Assembly: GCF_000373365.1 (NCBI RefSeq)
Contig: NZ_KB891246.1
Location: 1 to 32,779 of the forward strand
Source: Parafrankia discariae
GTDB lineage: Bacteria > Actinomycetota > Actinomycetes > Frankiales > Frankiaceae
Length of the DNA: 32,779 nucleotides
Direction: 5' to 3'
The notes under the pieces were generated by a model, which was given only the letters and a program-made list of their open reading frames with translations, made no database searches and was not told the origin of the DNA. The position numbers and the translations under genes were made by a program. Numbering within the stretch: position 1 is the stretch's first letter; every line of letters begins with the position of its first letter. Positions 22,333 to 29,004 of the stretch are shown here, piece after piece.

Positions 22333-23714
22333 GCCAGTCGCCCGACCCCAGCGGCCTGGACGCCGTCGCGACCGCGGACCCCGCCACCGAGAACCCCACC
22401 ACCGCGGATCCCGCCACGGCGGACTCCGTCGCGGCGGAGTCCGCGCCCGCGGAGCGCGGCCTCAGCCGTCGCCGCCTGGTCGCGTTCCTCGGTGGTGCCG
22501 CGGCTGTCGGCGCGGGCGGCACCGCCGCCGGCTTCGTCGCCGCCAGCTCGGAGGACGAGTCGCCGGGGGCGGGCCGGACGGTTCCGTTCTTCGGTTCGAA
22601 CCAGGCCGGAATCGTCACCCCGGTCCAGGACCGGCTGCACTTCGCCGCCTTCGACCTCAGCCCGGCGGCCACCCGCGACGACCTGATCGCGCTGCTCACC
22701 GCCTGGACCAACGCGGCGTCCAGAATGACCGCCGGGCTGGACGTCGGCACCGGCGCGGTCTCCGGCGCGCCCGGCGCCCCGCCGGACGACACCGGGGAGG
22801 CGCTGGGGCTCTCGCCCGCCCGGCTGACCCTCACGCTCGGTTTCGGCACCAGTCTGTTCACCGACGCCGACGGCAAGGACCGGTTCGGGATCGCCGCCGC
22901 GCGACCGGCGCAGCTCGCCGACCTGCCCGCCTTCCCCGGCGACGCCCTCGACCCGGCCTCCAGCGGCGGCGACCTGTGCGTGCAGGCCTGTGCCGACGAC
23001 CCGCAGGTGGCCGTGCACGCCATCCGCAACCTGGCCCGGCTCGCCCGCGGCACCGCCTCGGTGCGCTACTCCCAGCTCGGGTTCGGCCGCACCAGCTCCA
23101 CCTCGACCGGCCAGGCCACCCCGCGCAACATGATGGGTTTCAAGGACGGCACCGCCAACATCAAGGCCGAGGACACGGCCATCATGAACACCCACGTCTG
23201 GGCCCAGCCCGGCGACGGGCCGGACTGGATGACCGGCGGCAGCTATCTCGTCAGCCGCCGCATCCGGATGCTCATCGAGCCCTGGGACAGCACCCCGCTC
23301 ACCGAACAGGAACGGGTCATCGGCCGCGCCAAGGGAAGCGGAGCCCCGCTCGGCCAGCGCGACGAGTTCGACCCGATCGACTTCGGGGCGAAGGACTCCG
23401 CCGGCGAGCTGGTCGTCGACGCCAAGTCCCACGTACGGCTCGCCCACCCGACCCAGAACAACGGCGCCGTGATCCTGCGCCGCGGCTACTCCTTCACCAA
23501 CGGCACCGACAACCTCGGCCGCCTCGACGCCGGCCTGTTCTTCATCGCCTACCAGCGCGACCCGCGGACCCAGTTCGTCACCATCCAGAAGTCACTGGCC
23601 GGCAGGTCCAACGACGCGCTCAACGAATACATCCAGCACGTCGGCAGCGGCCTGTTCGCCTGCCCGCCCGGCGTCCAGGCCGGGCAGTACTGGGGCCAGC
23701 GGCTCTTCGCCTGA
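22329..23714 (+). CDS. efeB: EfeB, Tat-exported DyP-type haem peroxidase
   Basis: 461 residues. A Tat signal, LSRRRLVAFLGGAAAVGAGGTAAGFVAA, begins about residue 45 after an unusually long acidic Ala/Thr/Pro-rich leader (DPATENPTTADPATADS). The DyP fold carries the GxxDG motif in NMMGFKDGTANI (about 268-279) with the distal Asp, and SYLVSRRIRMLIEPWDSTPLTEQERVIGR and SHVRLAHPTQNNGAVILRRGYSF (His of the haem side) further on. In EfeUOB it oxidises ferrous iron or acts on haem at the outer face of the membrane, feeding EfeO/EfeU. It overlaps efeO by four bases and is the last gene of the operon. Confidence 0.95.
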   Translation: MSQSPDPSGLDAVATADPATENPTTADPATADSVAAESAPAERGLSRRRLVAFLGGAAAVGAGGTAAGFVAASSEDESPGAGRTVPFFGSNQAGIVTPVQDRLHFAAFDLSPAATRDDLIALLTAWTNAASRMTAGLDVGTGAVSGAPGAPPDDTGEALGLSPARLTLTLGFGTSLFTDADGKDRFGIAAARPAQLADLPAFPGDALDPASSGGDLCVQACADDPQVAVHAIRNLARLARGTASVRYSQLGFGRTSSTSTGQATPRNMMGFKDGTANIKAEDTAIMNTHVWAQPGDGPDWMTGGSYLVSRRIRMLIEPWDSTPLTEQERVIGRAKGSGAPLGQRDEFDPIDFGAKDSAGELVVDAKSHVRLAHPTQNNGAVILRRGYSFTNGTDNLGRLDAGLFFIAYQRDPRTQFVTIQKSLAGRSNDALNEYIQHVGSGLFACPPGVQAGQYWGQRLFA

Positions 23715-23719
23715 CAACA

Positions 23720-23734
23720 CGGCCGCCCCGGCCG
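23720..23734 (+). terminator. Hairpin terminator after efeB
   Basis: CGGCCG (23720-23725), loop CCC, CGGCCG (23729-23734): a compact 6-bp GC stem five bases after the efeB stop, at the end of efeUOB. Confidence 0.5.
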
Positions 23735-23847
23735 ACCTCCGTCCGTCCGCCTGGTCATCGAGGAGCTCGGCGTTCCGCCGGTCCTGACGATCGTGCAGGA
23801 CGTCGCCTGACGCCACCTCTCGTTCGGCGGGTGCGCGACCGAGTGTT

Positions 23848-24336
23848 TCAGTAGTAGTCGCGCATGAGTTCGTTCACCCAGGCCGGCTGGGTGATGTCTC
23901 CGCGAGGGCCGAACTGTGTCATGTAGGGCTTGATATCCAGCACCGGTGTGCCGTCCACGGCGTCGAGACCCACGACGTGAATGTCGAGGCCGTCCACCCG
24001 CAGCAGTCGGCAGCGGGAGACTCCGATTCGGTTCGGGCGGTACTTGCCACGCTGGGCGAAGATGCCGACCAGCGGCCAGTCGGGATTGTTCCGCGGATGA
24101 CGGGCGCCGCTCTCGATCTCAGCCGGCGGCAGTCGGTGGAAGTGGAAGACGACCTCGAGATGGGAGAAGCCGTCCAGGCCGATCAGGGCGTCCGTGCCGA
24201 ACCGGTCGGCGTCCAGAGCGATCACCGAGGTCACGGTTCCCCAGTTGTCGTCGGTGAGCTCCCGTCGTTCGCTGCGCACGAGCCCGATCGGGACGAGGTC
24301 CGTCACCGCCCTGCTTTCCTCCGGGCCCGTCGCCAC
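23848..24336 (-). CDS. trmO: TrmO/TsaA-type tRNA m6t6A37 methyltransferase
   Basis: 162 residues of the UPF0066/TsaA beta-barrel family: VPIGLVRSERRELTDDNWGTVTSVIALDADRFGTDALIGLDGFSHLEVVFHFHRL, then the SAM-site region SGARHPRNNPDWPLVGIFAQRGKYRPNRIGVSRCRLLRV and VDGTPVLDIKPYMTQFGP. TrmO N6-methylates threonylcarbamoyl-adenosine 37 in tRNAs reading ACN codons. The protein is shorter than E. coli TrmO, lacking its C-terminal extension, as is normal for actinobacterial members. The GTG at 24336 follows GAGAGGGGAC. It is a stand-alone gene convergent with efeB. Confidence 0.88.
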   Translation of the reverse strand: MATGPEESRAVTDLVPIGLVRSERRELTDDNWGTVTSVIALDADRFGTDALIGLDGFSHLEVVFHFHRLPPAEIESGARHPRNNPDWPLVGIFAQRGKYRPNRIGVSRCRLLRVDGLDIHVVGLDAVDGTPVLDIKPYMTQFGPRGDITQPAWVNELMRDYY

Positions 24337-24352
24337 GGCCGTCCCCTCTCGC

Positions 24353-24394
24353 TGCCCGCCGGGTGTCAGGCTTTGCCCGCCGGGTGTCAGGCCT
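24353..24394. repeat. 21-bp tandem duplication across a stop codon
   Basis: Two adjacent 21-bp copies (24353-24373 and 24374-24394), each beginning TGCCCGCCGGGTGTCAGGC, differ by one base near the end. They cover the last codons and stop of the methyltransferase gene (minus strand), so the end Ala-stop occurs twice in frame; read-through would add only six residues. Confidence 0.75.
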
Positions 24395-25238
24395 TGCGGG
24401 CGATGGCCCCGTAGCCGCCGACCTCGGCGTCGGTCACGTCGGTCGGGGTGTCGTCGTCGGGGCGCCAGCGGTGCAGGAGCCGCACACCGGGGTCGACGAG
24501 GTCCAGACCGTCGAAGAAGCGGACGACCTCCGCGTGGGTGCGCGGGCGGGCGGGGATTCCCTGCTTCCGGTAGATCTCGGCGAGCTGTTCCACCTCCCGC
24601 GGGGCGAAGTCGGGCGTGACGTGGGTGAGCGTCAGGGTGCTGCCGGTGGGAAGCGCGTCCACGAGGGTGTCGACGATGCCGTAGGGATCGTCGGAGTCCG
24701 GAACGAAATGGAAGATCGCGACCAGGGACAGCGCGACCGGTTCGGTCAGGTCGAGGGTGTCGAGCAGTTCCGGTGCGCGCAGAATTTTGGCCGGGTCGCG
24801 GATGTCGGCGTCGAGGTAGGCGGTGCGCCCCGGAGAGCTGCTGGTCAGCAGGGCGCGGGCGTGGGTGAGCACGATCGGGTCGTTGTCCGCGTACACCACC
24901 CGCGCCCCGGGGATGATCTCCTGCGCGACCTCGTGGAGGTTCGGGCTGGTGGGAATGCCGGTGCCGATGTCCAGGAACTGGCGTATCCCGAGCTCACCGG
25001 CGAGGTGGCGGGTGGCCCGGATGAGAAACGCCCGGTTCTGGCGCGCGGTCATCCGCAGCCCGGGGAAGGCGTGGAGCGCCTGGTCCGCGGCGGCCCGGTC
25101 GGCGGGGAAGTTGTCCTTCCCGCCGAGGTAGTAGTCGTACATGCGGGCGGAATGCGGCAGGTCGGTCCGAAGGTCGACGGCCGGGATCTCGTCCATCAAC
25201 TTCCGCCAGCGCCCCTTGCCGGGAGGCTTGTTCGCCAT
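24387..25238 (-). CDS. SAM-dependent methyltransferase, DUF574/Methyltransf_19 family
   Basis: 283 residues. It opens with VDLRTDLPHSARMYDYYLGGKDNFPADRAAADQAL, the diagnostic start of this actinobacterial family. SAM motif I is FLDIGTGIPTSPNLHEVAQ (about 90), with the acidic strand VVYADNDPIVLTHARALL, YLDADIRDPAKIL and the later ALSLVAIFHFVPD. The family is abundant in actinomycetes, often next to regulators or in secondary-metabolite loci; substrates are mostly unknown. I chose ATG 25238 with GGGAGG six bases upstream; ten upstream in-frame residues are not expected in the family. The stop lies in a 21-bp tandem duplication. It precedes trmO, 50 bp apart, and the two may be co-transcribed. 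Confidence 0.93.
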   Translation of the reverse strand: MANKPPGKGRWRKLMDEIPAVDLRTDLPHSARMYDYYLGGKDNFPADRAAADQALHAFPGLRMTARQNRAFLIRATRHLAGELGIRQFLDIGTGIPTSPNLHEVAQEIIPGARVVYADNDPIVLTHARALLTSSSPGRTAYLDADIRDPAKILRAPELLDTLDLTEPVALSLVAIFHFVPDSDDPYGIVDTLVDALPTGSTLTLTHVTPDFAPREVEQLAEIYRKQGIPARPRTHAEVVRFFDGLDLVDPGVRLLHRWRPDDDTPTDVTDAEVGGYGAIARKA

Positions 25239-25464
25239 GCTTGACCTCCCGTGCCATCTTATGATCAAAGACCGGATGTTCCGGCTCCCGGATCATCTCA
25301 AAGAGTGGGTGCGTGGGATCGGAGGGTCACGCCTGTTGCTGATCCATAGCTTTTCGGGGGGCCGGTGGGCCGAAGCCGGATGTTCCCGACCGCTGTCGGT
25401 CCGTATGCGAACGCGGTCAGGCCGATCGCTCCGCGGCTCACCTGTAGCGCCTGGTAACACCCGG

Positions 25465-26367
25465 TCAGGCCCGGTGGCCGACCACCTGTGCCGCCGCGAC
25501 GCGGTAGAAGGCGGCTGCCGGCTCGTGCCGACCGAAAGGTTCGAGATAACTCACGGCGGCCTCGCGCGCCGACTGGTCCGAGACCAGCATCAGGCCACGC
25601 GAGGCGAGGTAGGCGGGAACCCCGGCGGGGTCGAGGCCGAATTTCCACGGCTCGCCGACGCCGCGGACCGTCGCGAGCCATTCGGCCGCGCCGTCGAACT
25701 CCTTCGTGCCGTCCAGGGCACCGCGGTCGATGTAGGTGAAGATGACGAGGCTGCCGGCGGCTGTCGCCGTGGCGAGCCAGCGCAGTGTCGCGTCGACGGC
25801 CTCAGCGGTCAGGTATTCGGTGACCCCCTCCCAGATGACGGCCGTGGGCCCGGTGGCGAAACCGGCGTTTCGCAGCGCCGGCTCGGCGTCCTCCCGCTCG
25901 AGGTCGACCGGTACGAACCGGACGTGGGCGTACGACTCCGGTCCCAGCCGGCGGCGTAGCCGCTCCCGCTTGCCCTCCTGCGTGGCCGGATGGTCGATCT
26001 CGAACACCGTCAGCTTCGCCAGTGCCGGAATACGGTAGGCACGGCTGTCGTAGCCCGCGCCGAGCAGCAGCACCTGCCGTGCTTCCGCGGCGACCGCCGT
26101 GCCCAGGAGATCGTCGATGAGACGGGTCCGCACCACCGCGGAGCTCCGTGGCCCGCTGACCCACCGCCGGTCGAGATAGCGGGGGATCGCGGAACCGACC
26201 AGTGGAACGCCGGCCAGCCGCGCCAGGAGCCGGTAGCCGGGCCGGAGAAACCCGGCGGCGTACGGATCGACGAACAGGCGCACGCCGCCCCGACATGACT
26301 CCAGGGCTCGGAAGAACGCCACGTGCTCGGCGGTACGGCTTGACGCGCGCCCCGCTGAGGAAACCAT
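25465..26367 (-). CDS. SAM-dependent methyltransferase, LCM/TIGR00027-like
   Basis: 300 residues. The leucine-carboxyl-methyltransferase-like fold shows SAM motif I VLLLGAGYDSRAYRIP (about 95-110), the acidic VFEIDHPATQEGKRERLRRRLG typical of this family, VRFVPVDLEREDAE and AVIWEGVTEYLTAEAVDATLRWLA. Such enzymes methylate carboxyl or hydroxyl groups of small molecules in actinobacterial pathways. The ATG at 26367 shares a base with the P450 stop (TGATG), so the two are translationally coupled. A much longer ORF to 27111 is only an open antiframe of the P450 gene. Last gene of the CCO-FAD-P450-MT group; a final O-methylation step is inferred. Confidence 0.9.
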   Translation of the reverse strand: MVSSAGRASSRTAEHVAFFRALESCRGGVRLFVDPYAAGFLRPGYRLLARLAGVPLVGSAIPRYLDRRWVSGPRSSAVVRTRLIDDLLGTAVAAEARQVLLLGAGYDSRAYRIPALAKLTVFEIDHPATQEGKRERLRRRLGPESYAHVRFVPVDLEREDAEPALRNAGFATGPTAVIWEGVTEYLTAEAVDATLRWLATATAAGSLVIFTYIDRGALDGTKEFDGAAEWLATVRGVGEPWKFGLDPAGVPAYLASRGLMLVSDQSAREAAVSYLEPFGRHEPAAAFYRVAAAQVVGHRA

Positions 26368-27566
26368 CAGCCGACCAGGCTCAGTGGCGGGCCGAGGACG
26401 AGCGGGAGGTGCTTCAGCCCCCGCTGGTTGCTGGAGTAGGTGCGGACGACGCCGTCGTAGTCCACCTCGTACCCGGGGTGGCGGGCCAGCAGTTCCTCGA
26501 AGGCGATCCGCGCCTCGAGGCGGGCGAGCGCCGCGCCCAGGCAGAGGTGGATGCCGTGCCCGAACCCGAGCTGCCGGCCGATGTCCCGCTGGATGTCCAT
26601 CCGTTCGGCGTCGGGATAGACCCGTTCGTCGTGGCACGCCGACCCGAGGAGCAGCAGTACCCGGCGGTCGGCCGGGATCACCGTGCCCTGGACCTCGACG
26701 TCCCGGCTGGTCCACCGGCCCGTGTACTGGGCCGGGGGGTCCAGGCGCAGCATCTCCTCGACGGCGCGGGGGATGAGCGACGGGTCGCGGACGAGCTTCG
26801 CGCGCTCCGCCGGTGCCTCGGCGAGCCGCACCGTGCCGCTGGACACGAGCTTCATGACCGTCTCGTAGCCCGCGACCGTCAGCTCGGCCAGCCGGCCGAG
26901 GACCTGCTGGTCGTCGAGGTGGTGCCGGGTGCCGTCGTCGGCGACGACAGACGTGTGGATGAGCAGGCTCACCAGGTCGTCCCCGGGCTGGCCGCGCCGT
27001 TGGGCGACCAGCGTGAGGAACAGTTTCGCCAGCTCCGCCGCCGCGCGCGTGGCAGTGGCCGGCAGAACACCCGGCGTGTCCTCGGCGTCGCGTTCCAGGA
27101 GGCGTCCGCACAGCTCGCGTACGACCTCCCGTTGCTCGGCCGGCAGGCCCAGGATCTCGGCGATGATGACCATGGGCAGCTTCGCGGAGAAGCCGGAGAC
27201 CAGATCCATCCGGCCTGTTCCAGCCGCCTCGTCGAGCAGCCCGGCGGCGACGGCCCGGATGCGCGGCTCGAGATCCTGCACCTGGCCCGCGCTGAAGTGT
27301 CTGGCCAGAATCTTCCGGTTCCAGCCGTGGGCCGGGGGATCGGTGGTGAGAAGGGTGTCGAAACCGTTCTCGATGCCCTCGAGGGTGGTTCCGTGCGAGG
27401 TGAGGTACGTCTCCGCGTCAAGCAGCGCGGTGAGGACGTCCTCATGGCGGCTCAGGGCGTAGAAGCCACGTTCTGGATTGTGGTACACGGGAGCGTTGTC
27501 GCGTAGCCATCGATAGGTGGGATAGGGATCATCCGCGATGGCCCGAGAAAAGGGGTCGTACTCCAT
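26367..27566 (-). CDS. Cytochrome P450 monooxygenase in the tailoring group
   Basis: 399 residues. The I helix is ELTVAGYETVMKL (acid-Thr pair present, Tyr at the usual Gly/Ala position). K helix ExxR is EEMLR in AVEEMLRLDPPAQYTGRWTSRDVEV, and the haem loop GFGHGIHLCLGAALARLEARIAFEELL has ligand Cys342. It starts MEYDPFSRAIADDPYPTYRWLRDNAPVYHNPERGFYALSR, a typical bacterial P450 N terminus. GGAGAG precedes the ATG at 27566. It lies 55 bp downstream of the FAD oxidoreductase and is coupled to the following methyltransferase. It differs clearly from the P450 at 13460, so the two are not recent duplicates. No ferredoxin is nearby. Confidence 0.95.
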   Translation of the reverse strand: MEYDPFSRAIADDPYPTYRWLRDNAPVYHNPERGFYALSRHEDVLTALLDAETYLTSHGTTLEGIENGFDTLLTTDPPAHGWNRKILARHFSAGQVQDLEPRIRAVAAGLLDEAAGTGRMDLVSGFSAKLPMVIIAEILGLPAEQREVVRELCGRLLERDAEDTPGVLPATATRAAAELAKLFLTLVAQRRGQPGDDLVSLLIHTSVVADDGTRHHLDDQQVLGRLAELTVAGYETVMKLVSSGTVRLAEAPAERAKLVRDPSLIPRAVEEMLRLDPPAQYTGRWTSRDVEVQGTVIPADRRVLLLLGSACHDERVYPDAERMDIQRDIGRQLGFGHGIHLCLGAALARLEARIAFEELLARHPGYEVDYDGVVRTYSSNQRGLKHLPLVLGPPLSLVG

Positions 27567-27621
27567 GATCTCTCCGTCGCTGTCGTCGCTGAGCCGCGGG
27601 GGTGGGGCGGGCCTCGGCCCG

Positions 27622-28869
27622 TCAGCCGGCCGGGCGGTCCGCGGCGGTGAGCAGGCGGTTCTCGACCGGCGTGCCGACCTCCTCGTAAAGCCGCTCCAGG
27701 TTCCGCGGAGCGAAGAAGTCCTCGCCCGGATATCCGCCGGCGACCATCGCGAAGAACTTCTTCAGGTATGTCGGGCTCTGGCTGGCGGCGGTGAGGGCCG
27801 CCTGGAAGAAGGGCGGGAGCGTGAGCGAGGCCATCGTGACGGTCAGCTGGAAGAGCCCGGCGCTCTCCTCGTCACGCCGCCTGGCGTACTCGGCGGTCGC
27901 GTCGTCGATCGGGCGCTCGCCGGAAAGCCCGCTGTGCAGGCACTGCGCGAGCAGCTCCCCGTACCGGAAGGCGTCGGTTATGCCCCAGCCGGTGAGCGGG
28001 TCCTTGTGGTAGCCGGCGTCCCCGACCAGCGCCCATCCCGGGCCGTGGGACTGCCGGTAGTAGTTGTCCGCGTAGCGGATCCCCCGGAAGTCCTCCTCCC
28101 GCTTTCCGTGGGCCCGGAGATCCTCGCCGAGCTCGGGTACGACCCGGTCGAACACCGCCTGGAAGCCGCCCTCGGCGTCGGCGCGAAACTCCTGGTACCG
28201 ATCAGGCTTGCGCATGACCGCGAGCATGTGCAGGCCGTCGTTCGTCGGGCAGGTGGCGAACTGCCGTTCATCACGGATCCGGCTGTGATGCCCCCAGTCG
28301 AGCCCGGAGTAATAGGAGTAGTAGACGAAGCCCAGCGCGGGGACCACCCGGTAGAATCCGGCCCCGACCTTGGTCGCCACAACCGAGTTGGGGCCGTCCG
28401 CGCCCACCACGAAGCGGGCCCGGAACTCCTCTTCGGTTCCGTCCCGGGCCACACCGCGTATTCCGGCGGCACGCCCCTCCTCGAAGAGGACGTCGGTGGC
28501 GGTGAAACCCTCGATCACCTCCGCGCCGGCCTCGCGGGCGGCGTCGACCAGGATCTTGTCGAGCACGGTGCGCCGTGGGCAGTAGGCTTCGGTGACTCCT
28601 TCGACGGTGTCGGCGAATCCCTCGACGTGGAGGTCGGCGACGGAGAACCGCATGTGCCGGACCGGTGGAACCCCCGTCGCCTCGAGGCGATCTAGAAGGC
28701 CCCACGCTTTGAGCCTGGCGAGACCGGTCTGATGTATGAAGTGTGTCGAGACCGTGTCACTCGGGAAGGTGGCACGGTCGACGGCGAGCACCCGGTGGCC
28801 GCGCCGGGCGAGCAGCATCGCCACCGGTGACCCGGAGCAGCGCGCGCCCACAACTATCACATCGTACAT
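27622..28869 (-). CDS. FAD-dependent oxidoreductase (geranylgeranyl-reductase / aromatic-hydroxylase type)
   Basis: 415 residues of the GR2 flavoprotein type: N-terminal FAD dinucleotide site YDVIVVGARCSGSPVAMLLARRGHRVLAVDRATFPSDTVST (GxRxxG variant common in geranylgeranyl-reductase-like proteins), the central FVVGADGPNSVVATKVGA (DG motif) and the GD motif GWALVGDAGYHKDPLTGWGITDAF. A Tyr/Trp-rich middle (VYYSYYSGLDWGHHSR) probably shapes the substrate side. Such enzymes reduce isoprenoid double bonds or hydroxylate or epoxidise hydrophobic substrates. The ATG at 28869 has TGGAG upstream. The 16-bp tandem repeat array lies just upstream. First gene of the FAD-P450-methyltransferase unit. Confidence 0.9.
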   Translation of the reverse strand: MYDVIVVGARCSGSPVAMLLARRGHRVLAVDRATFPSDTVSTHFIHQTGLARLKAWGLLDRLEATGVPPVRHMRFSVADLHVEGFADTVEGVTEAYCPRRTVLDKILVDAAREAGAEVIEGFTATDVLFEEGRAAGIRGVARDGTEEEFRARFVVGADGPNSVVATKVGAGFYRVVPALGFVYYSYYSGLDWGHHSRIRDERQFATCPTNDGLHMLAVMRKPDRYQEFRADAEGGFQAVFDRVVPELGEDLRAHGKREEDFRGIRYADNYYRQSHGPGWALVGDAGYHKDPLTGWGITDAFRYGELLAQCLHSGLSGERPIDDATAEYARRRDEESAGLFQLTVTMASLTLPPFFQAALTAASQSPTYLKKFFAMVAGGYPGEDFFAPRNLERLYEEVGTPVENRLLTAADRPAG

Positions 28870-28898
28870 TCGCGTACGCTCCAGCAGTAGATAATGTC

Positions 28899-28978
28899 GC
28901 CGGTGGGCAGAGCCGCCAGTGGAAAGAATTGCTGGTGGAAGGAGCCGCCGGTGGAAAGAATCGCTGGTGGAAGGAGCC
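28899..28978. repeat. Five tandem 16-bp direct repeats (iteron-like) upstream of the FAD gene
   Basis: Five back-to-back 16-bp units start at 28899, 28915, 28931, 28947 and 28963: GCCGGTGGGCAGAGCC, GCCAGTGGAAAGAATT, GCTGGTGGAAGGAGCC, GCCGGTGGAAAGAATC, GCTGGTGGAAGGAGCC, with a decayed sixth from 28979. Alternate units are most alike, giving a 32-bp super-repeat. The array fills most of the 135-bp gap between the oxygenase and FAD genes, 30 bp upstream of the FAD start, where activator sites would be expected. Units are adjacent without unique spacers, so it is not CRISPR. Confidence 0.8.
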
Positions 28979-29004
28979 GTTGGGAAGCGGGGAAACGGCG
29001 CCGC

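Noticed and set aside
25239-25464. Gene in the 226-bp gap before the DUF574 methyltransferase
   Set aside because: Only a short duplicated CCGGATGTTCC (25272 and 25376) and an ATGATC/GATCAT pair were seen; no convincing reading frame or terminator.
25465-27111. 548-residue ORF that would fuse a leader to the methyltransferase
   Set aside because: The first 250 residues are an antiframe within the P450 gene; the TGATG overlap gives a natural start at 26367.
28899-28978. CRISPR array
   Set aside because: Units of 16 bp are directly adjacent, without unique spacers or cas genes.
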